The position numbers and the translations under genes are program-made. 64,000 bases of DNA. Source: JBQLZQ01 sp052168355 (lineage in GTDB: Bacteria > Pseudomonadota > Alphaproteobacteria > DSM-16000 > Inquilinaceae). Of the stretch, positions 1-11,181 are shown piece by piece. Position 1 is the stretch's first letter. Every line of letters begins with the position of its first letter. The notes below the pieces were generated by a model that was not told where the DNA came from, did no database searches, and worked only from the letters and a program-made list of their open reading frames with translations. The stretch spans positions 62,001 to 126,000 of the forward strand of contig JBQLZQ010000068.1 in assembly GCA_052168355.1 (NCBI GenBank). Direction: 5' to 3'.

Positions 1-138
1 GTGGTCGACGAAATGTCGCTGGACTTGCTGAACGGCGCCGAAGTGGATTATGTCGAGGACCTGATCGGGGCCTCGTTTCAGATCCGCAATCCAAACGCTT
101 CCTCGTCCTGCGGCTGCGGCGCGTCCTTTTCGGTCTGA
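1..138 (+). CDS. erpA: Iron-sulfur insertion protein ErpA/IscA family, C-terminal part
   Basis: Only the last 45 codons are inside the window; the gene starts before base 1 and ends with TGA at 136-138. The peptide contains a run of acidic and hydrophobic residues typical of the A-type carrier fold and ends in SSCGCGASFSV, carrying the paired C-terminal cysteines that with an upstream cysteine hold an Fe-S cluster in HesB/IscA/ErpA proteins. The role known for the family is passing [2Fe-2S] or [4Fe-4S] clusters to apoproteins. The ErpA rather than IscA assignment is inferred from the xthA neighbour, a frequent alphaproteobacterial arrangement, and from the absence of other isc genes here. Confidence 0.8.
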   Translation: MVDEMSLDLLNGAEVDYVEDLIGASFQIRNPNASSSCGCGASFSV

Positions 139-189
139 ACGCGGCCCCTATCGGCGCTGCGTCCTGGCAGTCGGGACGGATTCGGTTTC

Positions 190-966
190 ATGCTCACCAT
201 CGCCACCTGGAACGTGAACTCCGTCAAGGCGCGGCTGCCCAACGTTCTGGATTGGCTGCGCGAAGCGGCACCGGACGTGGTCCTGCTTCAGGAACTGAAG
301 TGCGAAACGGCGGCGTTTCCCGGGCTGGAGTTCGAAGCGCTGGGCTACAACATCGCCCTGTCCGGCCAGAAGAGCTACAACGGCGTCGCCCTGCTGTCCA
401 AGCGGCCTCTCGACGATGTCGCGATCGGGCTGCCGGGCGATCCGGACGACACCCAGGCCCGTTATATCGAGGCGACCGTCGGCGACCTTCGGGTGGGATC
501 GCTGTACCTGCCCAACGGCAACCCGCCGGATACCGAGAAATACACCTACAAGCTGAAATGGATGGCGCGTCTGGAGGACCATGCGTCGGCCCTGCTGGCC
601 ACCGAGCAGCCGTTTGCCCTGGGCGGCGACTACAACGTCATTCCCGCCGCGGAGGATTGTTACGATCCCGCCGCCTGGCGCGGCGACGCCCTGTACCTGC
701 CGGAGACCAGGCGGGCCTTCCGCACGCTGGTCAATCTGGGCCTGACGGATGCTTACCGGGCCCTGCATACGGAGCCGGGCGCCTACACGTTCTGGGATTA
801 TCAGGGCGGCGCTTGGCCGGCCGACAAGGGCATTCGGATCGACCATTTCCTGCTGTCGCCCCAGGCCGCCGACCGGCTGACGGCGTGCACCATCGACCGC
901 GCCCCCCGCGACCGTCCCAAGGCCTCGGACCACACCCCGGTGCTGTGCACGCTCGAGGAACCCTGA
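190..966 (+). CDS. xthA: Exodeoxyribonuclease III (AP endonuclease)
   Basis: A 258-residue protein of the usual ExoIII length. It opens with the TWNVNSVKARL motif (catalytic Asn), followed by LLQELK with the metal-binding Glu near residue 34, GGDYNV with the catalytic Asp/Asn pair near 150, and SDHTPV with the catalytic Asp-His near the C-terminus. These are the active-site blocks of the endonuclease/exonuclease/phosphatase fold. The family cleaves abasic sites and 3' blocked ends in base excision repair. It starts 51 bases after erpA on the same strand and is probably co-transcribed with it. It converges on ilvD. Confidence 0.95.
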   Translation: MLTIATWNVNSVKARLPNVLDWLREAAPDVVLLQELKCETAAFPGLEFEALGYNIALSGQKSYNGVALLSKRPLDDVAIGLPGDPDDTQARYIEATVGDLRVGSLYLPNGNPPDTEKYTYKLKWMARLEDHASALLATEQPFALGGDYNVIPAAEDCYDPAAWRGDALYLPETRRAFRTLVNLGLTDAYRALHTEPGAYTFWDYQGGAWPADKGIRIDHFLLSPQAADRLTACTIDRAPRDRPKASDHTPVLCTLEEP

Positions 967-1087
967 TTTCGGCGTAGGAGCATTGACTTGGGGGGCCTAC
1001 CAGAAATAGCAGCGATCCCGAACCTCCGAGCCAGCGTCCTTGCGCAATAGCGTCGGTTGCGTTCTTGCGGCGGCATCGACGCGCACG

Positions 1088-1111
1088 GGCCCCGGATCTT
1101 GGTCCGGGGCT
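1088..1111. terminator. Terminator-like hairpin between convergent xthA and ilvD
   Basis: A perfect 8-bp inverted repeat, GCCCCGGA at 1089-1096 and TCCGGGGC at 1103-1110, encloses a 6-base loop in the convergent gap between xthA and ilvD. The location suits a bidirectional terminator, but no clear T-run follows on either strand, so this is an inference from position and stem strength. Confidence 0.35.
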
Positions 1112-1234
1112 CGTCGTCTCCATTGAGGGTGCTTTCAGTTTGACGAGGCCCCGTCGTCGACTCGAAGAAAACAGGAACGATCCACGGCCTGCGAGGGCTA
1201 GCGACGCGTCGGATACACCAGCGTCGCCGGCCGA

Positions 1235-2983
1235 TCAGATATCGGCGTAGACGTGGGTTTCAGCGGTCGCGCCGGGGTGGGTGACGGCCCCCTTCTCCGC
1301 GTCGCCGACCTGCTGGGCGTATTTCCACAAGGCGCCGGACTGGAAGTCGTGGCTGCGCGGTTTCCAGTCCTTGCGACGGGATTCCAGCTCCGTCGCCGAG
1401 AGTTCCACCTCGATGGTCCCGGCGGTCGCGTCGATGGCGATGATGTCGCCGTCCCGCAACAGGCCGATCGGCCCGCCGACCGCCGCCTCCGGCCCGACAT
1501 GGCCGATGCAGAAGCCGCGCGTGGCGCCCGAAAAGCGGCCATCGGTGATCAGCGCCACCTTGTCGCCCATGCCCTGGCCGTAAAGCGCGGCGGTGGTCGA
1601 CAGCATCTCGCGCATGCCGGGACCGCCGCGCGGCCCCTCATAGCGGATGACCAGGACCTCGCCCTCCTTGAAGCTGTGCTGCTGGACCGCCTGGAAGGCC
1701 TCCTCCTCGCTGTCGAAGCAGCGGGCGGGGCCGCGAAACTGCAGGTTTTTCATGCCGGCCACTTTGACGATGGCGCCCTGCGGGGCGAGCGAGCCGCGCA
1801 GACCGACGACACCGCCGGTCGGGCTCAACGGCCGGGTGGTCGGAAGGATCACGTCCTGGTCGGTCGGGAACACCACGTCTGCCAGGTTCTCGGCGATGGT
1901 CTTGCCGGTAACGGTGATGCAGTCGCCGTGCAGAAAACCGCCGTCAAGCAAGGCCTTCATCAGCACCGGCACGCCGCCGATCTCGAACATATCCTTGGCG
2001 ACGTAGCGGCCGCCGGGTTTCAGATCGGCGATGTACGGGGTCTTCTTGAAGATGGCGGCGACCTCGTGCAGGTCGAAATCGATCCCGGCCTCATGGGCGA
2101 TGGCTGGCAGATGCAGGCCGGCGTTGGTCGATCCGCCCGAAGCGGCGACCACCGTGGCGGCGTTCTCCAGCGCCTTGCGGGTGACGATGTCGCGCGGCCG
2201 CAAATTGCGCGCGATCAGATCCATGACCGTCCGGCCCGAGGCATCGGCGTATTCGTCCCGGGTCTCGTAAGGCGCCGGCGCGCCCGCGGATCCCGGAAGG
2301 GCCAGGCCGATGGCCTCGGACACGCAGGCCATGGTGTTGGCCGTGAACTGTCCGCCGCACGACCCGGCGCTGGGGCAGGCCACGCATTCCAGGGCGTGAA
2401 GGTCCTCGTCCGACATGTTGCCGGCGCCGTGGGCCCCGACTGCCTCGAAGACGTCCTGGACGGTGACATCGCGGCCCTTGAAGCGGCCGGGCAGGATGGA
2501 CCCGCCATACATGAACACCGCCGGCACGTTGAGCCGGACGATGGCCATCATCATGCCGGGCAGGGATTTGTCGCAACCGGCTAGCCCGACCAGCCCGTCA
2601 TAGCAATGGCCGCGCATGGTCAGTTCGACCGTGTCGGCGATGGCGTCGCGGCTGACCAGCGACGCCTTCATGCCGGCATGGCCCATGGCAATGCCGTCGG
2701 TGACGGTGATGGTGGTGAATTCGCGCGGCGTGCCGCCCGACGCCCAGACGCCCTTCTTGGTCGCCTGCGCCTGCCGCGACAGGGAAATGTTGCAGGGGGC
2801 GGCCTCGTTCCAGCAGGTCGCCACGCCGACGAAGGGCTGGGCGATCTGCTCCTCGGTCAGGCCCATGGCGTAGTAGTAGGACCGGTGGGGGGCCTTGTCC
2901 GGACCCACAGAGACATGCCGGCTGGGCAGCCGGGATTTGTCGAAGCGGGGACCGGCTGCGGGCGGTTTGTCGTCCAGGGGCAT
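1235..2983 (-). CDS. ilvD: Dihydroxy-acid dehydratase, [2Fe-2S] type
   Basis: A 582-residue IlvD/EDD-family dehydratase. It converts 2,3-dihydroxy-isovalerate and 2,3-dihydroxy-3-methylvalerate to the 2-keto acids of valine and isoleucine synthesis. The three expected cluster ligands are visible as Cys64 (APCN), Cys137 (GCDKSLPG) and Cys209 (GSCGG), with GGSTNA and the C-terminal GRFSGA substrate and metal regions later. The spacing fits the [2Fe-2S] subgroup also found in actinobacteria and sugar-acid dehydratases. The ATG at 2983 was chosen over an upstream in-frame ATG at 3103 because AGGAAGGA lies just before it and homology begins there. A sugar-acid dehydratase role cannot be excluded from sequence alone. 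Confidence 0.9.
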   Translation of the reverse strand: MPLDDKPPAAGPRFDKSRLPSRHVSVGPDKAPHRSYYYAMGLTEEQIAQPFVGVATCWNEAAPCNISLSRQAQATKKGVWASGGTPREFTTITVTDGIAMGHAGMKASLVSRDAIADTVELTMRGHCYDGLVGLAGCDKSLPGMMMAIVRLNVPAVFMYGGSILPGRFKGRDVTVQDVFEAVGAHGAGNMSDEDLHALECVACPSAGSCGGQFTANTMACVSEAIGLALPGSAGAPAPYETRDEYADASGRTVMDLIARNLRPRDIVTRKALENAATVVAASGGSTNAGLHLPAIAHEAGIDFDLHEVAAIFKKTPYIADLKPGGRYVAKDMFEIGGVPVLMKALLDGGFLHGDCITVTGKTIAENLADVVFPTDQDVILPTTRPLSPTGGVVGLRGSLAPQGAIVKVAGMKNLQFRGPARCFDSEEEAFQAVQQHSFKEGEVLVIRYEGPRGGPGMREMLSTTAALYGQGMGDKVALITDGRFSGATRGFCIGHVGPEAAVGGPIGLLRDGDIIAIDATAGTIEVELSATELESRRKDWKPRSHDFQSGALWKYAQQVGDAEKGAVTHPGATAETHVYADI

Positions 2984-3048
2984 CGGGGCGTATCCTTCCT
3001 GTCGGCGGCCGTCGGCGCCGCGTCTCTCGTTGTCGTGTCGGGAGCCGG

Positions 3049-5697
<2,649 letters not shown>

Positions 5698-5798
5698 CGT
5701 TCGATCAGTCAGTTGGAAAAAAAACAAGCGGTTACAGGCGTTCGCCACGCTGCAACCCGCCGGTCAGAGCCGGCGGCGGCCTTTCGGTCGAGAAGGGA

Positions 5799-6509
5799 TC
5801 AACGCAGGGCGTTGCGCCCGATCTTCTCCACCTCGCGCTCGACAATCCGTTCGACCAGCGGCGGAAGGTTCTGTTCCAGCCAGTCGCGCAACAAGGGACG
5901 CAACTCCTCGCGGACGATATCCTCCAGCGTCAGGGATCCGTTTCCGAGAGCCACCGCGGTTGGCCGGTTGGCGGCCGCCCGCTCCTCCGCGGTCTGCTGA
6001 AGCCGAGCGATTGCCGCCCCCGCGGCGCCGACCGCTTCGGCCGAAACCAGCGAGTCGTCGGCGGCGCTGCCCGATTCCTTATCGGCGCCGAGGTTGAATT
6101 CATCGTCGTCGTCGGCGGCGACGTCTGGGGTCTTGTCGGTATCTGCCATATCGAATCCATCGTCTGCCGAACCGGCTTCAAGACCGGTCGGGGGTTCAGC
6201 CGTTTCTGTATCATCGGCCATTTGGGTCAGCTCCAGGACGTCATCGTCCATGGGAGCCAGTTGGGTCAAGTCGAGGGGTTCGTCGTCCGAGACCTGGTCA
6301 GGGTCCGGATCGGGAGGCGCCGTGTCGACGACCTCGGCTTTGACGTCTTCCGGCTTCTCCTTCTTGACTTGCGGAGGAGGTTCGGCGGCAGGTTGGGGCG
6401 CTGCGGCCTTGTTTGCAGACTCCGGCTCATCGTCCTCGGAGATGATCCTGCGAATGGACGCAAGGATCTCCTCCATCGACGGTTCTTGATTGGCTTTCGG
6501 ATCGCTCAT
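5799..6509 (-). CDS. popZ: PopZ-like polar organising protein (DUF2497)
   Basis: A 236-residue protein with the three-part layout of PopZ. There is a short conserved N-terminal helix (SMEEILASIRRIISEDD, residues 11-27), a long acidic, Pro- and Asp-rich low-complexity middle (about 30-165), and a conserved C-terminal helical block (LTLEDIVREELRPLLRDWL onward) that in Caulobacter PopZ drives oligomerisation at the cell pole. Known members tether the chromosome origin through ParB and gather polar signalling proteins. Its place between valS and tolC is common in alphaproteobacteria. Polar scaffolding in this organism is inferred from family only. Confidence 0.85.
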   Translation of the reverse strand: MSDPKANQEPSMEEILASIRRIISEDDEPESANKAAAPQPAAEPPPQVKKEKPEDVKAEVVDTAPPDPDPDQVSDDEPLDLTQLAPMDDDVLELTQMADDTETAEPPTGLEAGSADDGFDMADTDKTPDVAADDDDEFNLGADKESGSAADDSLVSAEAVGAAGAAIARLQQTAEERAAANRPTAVALGNGSLTLEDIVREELRPLLRDWLEQNLPPLVERIVEREVEKIGRNALR

Positions 6510-6632
6510 GGGCGTCTGCCTCGGTCTCCACGGTCGTCAAGAGATCGTGTGGGAAAAGGGTATGGCGCGCCTGCCGTTTTCATCGCCGCCTCCCCCACCG
6601 ATGCAGACCGTGTTGTGGTATTATGCGGCCTG

Positions 6633-6656
6633 AGAAGCCGCGTAAGGGCGGCTTCT
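6633..6656. terminator. Inverted repeat between tolC and popZ
   Basis: A perfect 9-bp inverted repeat, AGAAGCCGC at 6633-6641 and GCGGCTTCT at 6648-6656, has a 6-base loop and lies after the tolC stop and before popZ. The T-richer flank is on the plus strand (TCGTCTGTTCT) although both neighbouring genes are on the minus strand. It is probably a transcriptional punctuation hairpin, but direction is unclear. Confidence 0.4.
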
Positions 6657-6715
6657 TCGTCTGTTCTACACCGTACCAGCCCGATGTCGCAAACATCGCG
6701 CGCCATTTCAGCCGC

Positions 6716-8107
6716 TCACTCACCCCCGACCAGCGTCGTTCCCCACCAGCGTTCACGGGTGGCGTCGTAGTGCGCGTCGAAATCGCTGTAGGCCACGGGC
6801 AGGCCCAGGTTGCGAGCGGTCAATTGGCCCACCGCCGCCAGGACCTGAAAGCCGGCGACCACCTCATCACGCTGGGCCCGAACCAGATTGACGCGGGCGT
6901 CCAGCAGTTCCTGTTCGGCGTCCAGCACGTCGAGCACCGTCCGCGATCCGACCAGGGCTTCCTGCTCAACGCCGTCGAGCGCGATGTCGCTGGTGCGGAC
7001 CTGATCGACAAAGGCCTCGATGCTGGCGCGGGCCGTGGCCAACGCCTCCCACGCCGTGATGGCGCTTTCGATCGCCGCGCGGCGTGCTTCCTCGACTTCG
7101 ATTCGGCGTTGATTGGCGATATAGCGCGCCTCGCGCACCCGAGACGATACCGCGCCGGCCTGGTAAAGCGGCACCGAGAGCTGGGCGATGATCGATGCCG
7201 TGTCGGACCGGTCGATCGTGGCTTGCGGTTCCCAGTCTCGGCGAATCTGCCCGGTCAGGTTCACTTCCGGCAGCAATTCGCCGCGTTGCAGGTCGACCGT
7301 GGCGTCGGCGGCGCGCTCGGTAAAGCCCGCCGCGATGATCTGCGGGTCGTCGGCCTGGGCAAGGGCGATCGTTTCCTCCAGCGACGCCGGCAGATCGACC
7401 GGCGGCGACGCGGGCTGGAGAATGCCGGGGGTACCGCCGATGATCCTTTCATATTCGGCGCGGGCCGAGCGCAGGGCGCCCTCGGCGCTGATCCGGTCGG
7501 CGCTGGCCCCCGAGACACGGCTCTCGGCCTGGCTGACATCGGTGCGCGTCACCTCGCCCACCTCGAACCGGTCCCGCGCCGCCTGCTGCTGGCGGTTGAG
7601 CACCTGTTCGTTGTTGATCGCCAGTTCCAGCACCGCCTGCTCCCGCACCACGTTCGAATAGGCGGTGATGGCGTCGAGAAGGACGGTCTGCTCGGTGGCG
7701 ATGACCACCGCGCGCTGGGCCTGGATCACGTTTTCGGCGCGCCTGATGTCGGCCTGGGTCCGGCCGCCGCGATAGAGCGGCTGAACCACGCTGATACCGA
7801 TCGACGCCGGGTTGATGAACTCGTCCTCACTGCCGGCTTCCGGCCGCACCGTGTCGGAATACTCGAACCCGGCGCTGCCGGTCCCCTCGACGGTCGGGCG
7901 AAAACCGGAGAGGGCCTGGGCGATCTGCTCGTTGGTGGCCCGCAGCTCCGACCGCGAGGCCGCCAGGGTCGGGTTGGTCACGTAGGTGTTGGCCAGAGCC
8001 TCCTCCAGCGTCTGGGCCTTGGTTGTCCATGGCAACGCGACGACAGTCGCCAGTACCAGGCCGATCAGCACGGTCCTCTTGACCGGACGTCGCATGACAA
8101 ATGCCAT
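6716..8107 (-). CDS. tolC: TolC-family outer-membrane channel
   Basis: A 463-residue TolC/OMF protein with an N-terminal signal sequence (about residues 1-31, ending TTKAQ). It then shows the duplicated alpha-helical coiled repeats of the family (LEEALANTYVTNPTLAASRS near 33 and a second block with LAQADDPQIIAAG near 240). TolC trimers form the outer-membrane exit duct for type I secretion and RND or ABC efflux. No inner-membrane partner is nearby, so the partner pump must be encoded elsewhere. Its ATG at 8107 overlaps the stop of the rhodanese gene by one base (TGATG), indicating translational coupling. An alternative ATG lies four codons downstream. Confidence 0.92.
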   Translation of the reverse strand: MAFVMRRPVKRTVLIGLVLATVVALPWTTKAQTLEEALANTYVTNPTLAASRSELRATNEQIAQALSGFRPTVEGTGSAGFEYSDTVRPEAGSEDEFINPASIGISVVQPLYRGGRTQADIRRAENVIQAQRAVVIATEQTVLLDAITAYSNVVREQAVLELAINNEQVLNRQQQAARDRFEVGEVTRTDVSQAESRVSGASADRISAEGALRSARAEYERIIGGTPGILQPASPPVDLPASLEETIALAQADDPQIIAAGFTERAADATVDLQRGELLPEVNLTGQIRRDWEPQATIDRSDTASIIAQLSVPLYQAGAVSSRVREARYIANQRRIEVEEARRAAIESAITAWEALATARASIEAFVDQVRTSDIALDGVEQEALVGSRTVLDVLDAEQELLDARVNLVRAQRDEVVAGFQVLAAVGQLTARNLGLPVAYSDFDAHYDATRERWWGTTLVGGE

Positions 8108-8451
8108 CAGTAGCGCCTCATGGTTGGGTCAATGGAAATGGCCCAGGCGTCGATGCCGCCGGCCACGTTGGTTGCCTGATCGAAGCCGTGGCCGCGCAGC
8201 CAGTGAGCCGCCCGGGCGCTGCGTGCCCCGTAATGGCACAACACGGCGATCGGCCGGTCACCGGGCAAATCGCCGATCCGCTCCGGCAGGGTACCGAGAG
8301 GCACCGAGAGGCTGCCGTCGATCTGGCACAGGTCCGTTTCCCAGGGCTCGCGCACGTCGAGCACAAGGGGCGGTATCTCCGCGACCCGCATCGCCGAAAG
8401 AGTCTCGACGTCGATCTCAAGGGGGAACGGGGCCTGGCGACTCTCACTCAC
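8107..8451 (-). CDS. Rhodanese-domain protein
   Basis: A 114-residue single rhodanese domain. The key features are VLDVREPWE near residue 35 (CH2A) and the active-site loop CHYGARSA near 70, where the cysteine would carry a persulfide. GFDQATNVAGGIDAWA follows at the C-terminus, as in GlpE/PspE-type domains. The start is taken as GTG at 8451, preceded by AGAGGG, 10 bases after the stop of the PIMT-like gene. A reading frame extending further upstream overlaps that gene and lacks homology. The conserved placement between PIMT and tolC suggests a linked envelope or stress role, which is not established. Confidence 0.85.
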   Translation of the reverse strand: MSESRQAPFPLEIDVETLSAMRVAEIPPLVLDVREPWETDLCQIDGSLSVPLGTLPERIGDLPGDRPIAVLCHYGARSARAAHWLRGHGFDQATNVAGGIDAWAISIDPTMRRY

Positions 8452-8461
8452 GCTCGCCCTC

Positions 8462-9118
8462 TTAGAACTCGAAAACAGGTTTGGGTTCGAACCCGGGCAG
8501 CAACGGGCAATTGGCGTCGAACAACGTCCGGCGGGAAAGAACATCGCCCACCCGCTCGATCAGGACCGCACGGCCCATGCCCGTGTCCGAGGTCAGCACG
8601 GTGACCAGTCGCCCGCCGTCTGAGAGCTGGTCGGTCAGGGTTGCCGGGACCTCCGCCACGCCGCCTCCGATCAGAATGACCTGATACGGCGCCTGGGCCC
8701 GATAGCCATAGATCGTCGGCCCTTCGACCACGACGGCGTTATCGACCCCGAGTTCGGCCAAAAGCGCCGTGGCGCGGTCAGCCAGGTCCGGATCGTCCTC
8801 GACCGCCACCACCGTGTTGGCCAAACGGGCGATGATCGCCGTCGAATAGCCCGGACCGCAGGCGACATCGAGCACCACATCATCGGCCGAAATGCGCGCC
8901 TCCTCCAGCAGCCGGGCCAGAACCATCGGCTCCATCAAAAACCGCCCTTCGCCGATCGGCACATCCTCGTCGACATAGGCGATACCTTGCACGGCCTTGG
9001 GCACGAACCGCTCCCGCGGCAGGTTCAGCATGGCTGTCAGCAATAGGGGATTGGTCACCTTGTTGGGCCGGATCTGGCTTTCCACCATATTGGTCCGGGC
9101 CTGGGTGTAATCCATCAT
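8462..9118 (-). CDS. pcm: Protein-L-isoaspartate O-methyltransferase-like protein
   Basis: A 218-residue SAM-dependent methyltransferase of the PIMT family. The SAM-binding motif I is VLDVACGPGYSTAIIARL near residue 83, preceded by an RFVP/EPMVLARLLE region equivalent to the PIMT substrate loop. True PIMT methylates isoaspartyl residues to start repair of aged proteins. This TolC-linked alphaproteobacterial subgroup has a diverged C-terminus, so its substrate is less certain. It is first in a three-gene operon with the rhodanese and tolC. The double ATG leaves the start ambiguous by one codon. Confidence 0.82.
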   Translation of the reverse strand: MMDYTQARTNMVESQIRPNKVTNPLLLTAMLNLPRERFVPKAVQGIAYVDEDVPIGEGRFLMEPMVLARLLEEARISADDVVLDVACGPGYSTAIIARLANTVVAVEDDPDLADRATALLAELGVDNAVVVEGPTIYGYRAQAPYQVILIGGGVAEVPATLTDQLSDGGRLVTVLTSDTGMGRAVLIERVGDVLSRRTLFDANCPLLPGFEPKPVFEF

Positions 9119-9301
9119 GGTCGGCTCAATCTGCGGTTGTGGCGGCAGCCTTCCTGCCCCGAACGGTCTTCCGCCGCTGTTGTTCCAGCCTTATACCTAC
9201 TGGCATCGGTCAGAACAACAGCCGCTGCGGTCGGCCCGCCCGGTCGCGCGGCTTGACCGTCCGGCGCGGCCGCCGCTATACACGGGGCCCGGCCTCGACG
9301 G

Positions 9302-9375
9302 GGCGCGATGGCTGAGTGGTCAGGCACCGGACTGCAAATCCGTGTACGCCGGTTCGATTCCGGCTCGCGCCTCCA
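9302..9375 (+). tRNA. tRNA-Cys (GCA)
   Basis: A complete cloverleaf is visible: acceptor GGCGCGA pairs with TCGCGCC, the anticodon loop is CTGCAAA with GCA, and the T-arm is GCCGG-TTCGATT-CCGGC. The discriminator T and encoded CCA end at 9375. The lowest anticodon-stem pair (position 27-43) is a C/T mismatch where G-T is usual. Confidence 0.95.
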
Positions 9376-9481
9376 GGGGCCGGCGCGGAAGTGGGCCGGC
9401 GCGGAGGGGGTAGCCCTGGTGACCCGCCTTTGCTATAAACCGCGTCCGTTTGGGGTGCCGCGTGCGGCGCCGTGGGTCTGT

Positions 9482-9557
9482 TCCCTGGTAGCTCAGTTGG
9501 TAGAGCAGGTGACTGTTAATCACCGGGTCGCTGGTTCGAGTCCGGCCCAGGGAGCCA
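9482..9557 (+). tRNA. tRNA-Asn (GTT)
   Basis: Acceptor TCCCTGG pairs with CCAGGGA, the anticodon loop is CTGTTAA with GTT on a perfect GGTGA/TCACC stem, and the T-arm and CCA are encoded. It lies about 105 bases after tRNA-Cys; a TATAAA-like box near 9435 could be part of its own promoter. Confidence 0.96.
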
Positions 9558-9730
9558 ACCCCTTCTAAAGACAAAGCGATTGGCCCGAACGTCCGGCGTG
9601 GCTGCAGCTCTGACGGGGCCGGCGAGGTCGATCGTCTCTCGGGGCTGGCCCGGCCGGAATTGGACGAATTCGGACATCATCATCGCGCCGCCTCTCGCAT
9701 CGGCGGGGCCGGGATGGTACGTGCAACCCC

Positions 9731-10387
9731 ATGCTCGACTTTGAAACCTGCAACCAGGCCCGGCTTCGACGCGATCCCGCGTTCGACGGTCTGTTCTATG
9801 TCGCGGTAAAGACCACCAGCATCTATTGCCGCCCGGTGTGCGCGGTCAAACAGCCGCTCACCAAGAATGTCTGCTTCTACCCCAGCGCCGCGGCGGCGGA
9901 GCGGGCCGGGTATCGCCCGTGCCTACGGTGCCGGCCCGAAACGGCGCCGTTCTGCCCGGCCTGGAACGGCACCAGGACGACCGTGGAGCGCGCGCTGCGG
10001 CTGATGGAGAACGGTGCTCTCGACCTCGGCCGTGTGGAGGATCTCGCGGCCAGGCTCGGCGTCGGGCCACGCCATCTGTCGCGGCTGTTCAAGACGCATC
10101 TGGGCGCCTCCCCCACCCAGACGGCCAGAACCTTGCGCATCCAACGGGCCAAACGGCTGTTGGACGACACCGATCTGACCATGACGGAGGTCGCCCACCG
10201 GGCCGGGTTCGGCAGCCTGCGGCGGTTCAACGCCGCGTTCTCAGACTTGTACGGCCGGCCACCCTCCTCCATCCGAAGGCAGAAGCGGGGGGGTGCCGCC
10301 GATCCATGGGGATACGTCGCGTCCCGCGGTATGATGATTTTTCCGCCGGCGCCGGCCGACGATCACGAACGGAGAATGAGACCGTGA
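9731..10387 (+). CDS. Ada N-terminal domain / AraC-type regulator lacking the methyltransferase domain
   Basis: A 218-residue protein. Residues 1-75 are the Ada zinc-binding domain with Cys33, Cys37, Cys64 and Cys67 (YCRPVC and PCLRC). In E. coli Ada the equivalent Cys38 takes methyl groups from DNA phosphotriesters and so switches the protein to an activator. Residues about 85-185 are an AraC-type double helix-turn-helix. The O6-alkylguanine methyltransferase domain of full Ada and the AlkA glycosylase domain of AdaA/AlkA fusions are absent. It is therefore probably a methylation-responsive activator (AdaA-like). Its stop overlaps the GTG of the next gene by four bases (GTGA), so the two are coupled. 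Confidence 0.88.
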   Translation: MLDFETCNQARLRRDPAFDGLFYVAVKTTSIYCRPVCAVKQPLTKNVCFYPSAAAAERAGYRPCLRCRPETAPFCPAWNGTRTTVERALRLMENGALDLGRVEDLAARLGVGPRHLSRLFKTHLGASPTQTARTLRIQRAKRLLDDTDLTMTEVAHRAGFGSLRRFNAAFSDLYGRPPSSIRRQKRGGAADPWGYVASRGMMIFPPAPADDHERRMRP

Positions 10388-11166
10388 CACAGGCCGACAG
10401 AGCCAGAAAGTTCGCCGAGCTCCACGTGCCGGGCGCTCCGCTGACGCTCTACAATATCTGGGATGCCGGCGGCGCCAAGGCCGTGGCCGAGGCCGGCGCG
10501 CAAGCGATCGCCACGGGCAGCTGGTCGGTGGCCGCCGCCCAAGGCTATGCGGATGGCGAGGCGATCCCGCTGGACTTCCTGCTGCGGATCGCGGCGCGGA
10601 TCGTGGCGACCGTGGATCTGCCGGTGACGGTGGATTTCGAGGGCGGTTACGCCGAGGCCCCGGACGATGTCGCCGCGAACGTCGCCCGCCTCATCGCCTC
10701 GGGTGTCATTGGGCTCAACTTCGAGGACCGGGTGGTCGGGGGATCCGGTCTGCATGCGGTCGACGCCCAGTCGGCCAGAGTGGCGGCAATACGCCGCGCG
10801 GCGAAGGCCGAGAACGTACCGTTCTTTATCAACGCGCGGACGGATCTCTTCCTGAAGGAAAAAGACCGGACCCGGCACGGGGACCTCCTCGCGGAAACCA
10901 GGGACCGCGCCGCCGCCTATGCCGAGGCGGGCGCCAGCGGCTTTTTCGTCCCCGGCCTCGTCGATCCGGATCTCATCGGCGCGATCTGCGCGGCGGTCGC
11001 GCTGCCGGTCAACGTCATGATGCTGGATGGCACGCCCTCGCCCGAAACCCTGGCCTCCCTGGGAGTCGCGCGGATCAGCTACGGGCCACGGCCCTATGTC
11101 GAGGCCGTCGCCGACCTGAAAACGCGGTATGGTGAAGCCATGGGCGCCCGGCGGCACGTGCCGTAA
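10384..11166 (+). CDS. Isocitrate lyase/PEP mutase superfamily protein
   Basis: A 260-residue TIM-barrel protein. Recognisable blocks are LYNIWDAGGAKAVAEAG near residue 22, VDFEGGYA near 82 (the metal-binding Asp/Glu region), GLNFEDR near 113 and FFINARTD near 145. These place it in the oxaloacetate-decarboxylase/carboxyphosphonoenolpyruvate-mutase branch that makes or breaks C-C or C-P bonds of small keto acids. The KKCGH-type loop of true isocitrate lyases is not seen, so its exact reaction is unknown. The GTG start overlaps the Ada-like gene by four bases, suggesting translation together and possibly a link to alkylation stress. Confidence 0.82.
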   Translation: MTQADRARKFAELHVPGAPLTLYNIWDAGGAKAVAEAGAQAIATGSWSVAAAQGYADGEAIPLDFLLRIAARIVATVDLPVTVDFEGGYAEAPDDVAANVARLIASGVIGLNFEDRVVGGSGLHAVDAQSARVAAIRRAAKAENVPFFINARTDLFLKEKDRTRHGDLLAETRDRAAAYAEAGASGFFVPGLVDPDLIGAICAAVALPVNVMMLDGTPSPETLASLGVARISYGPRPYVEAVADLKTRYGEAMGARRHVP

Positions 11167-11181
11167 GACGGTCTTCCGGCC

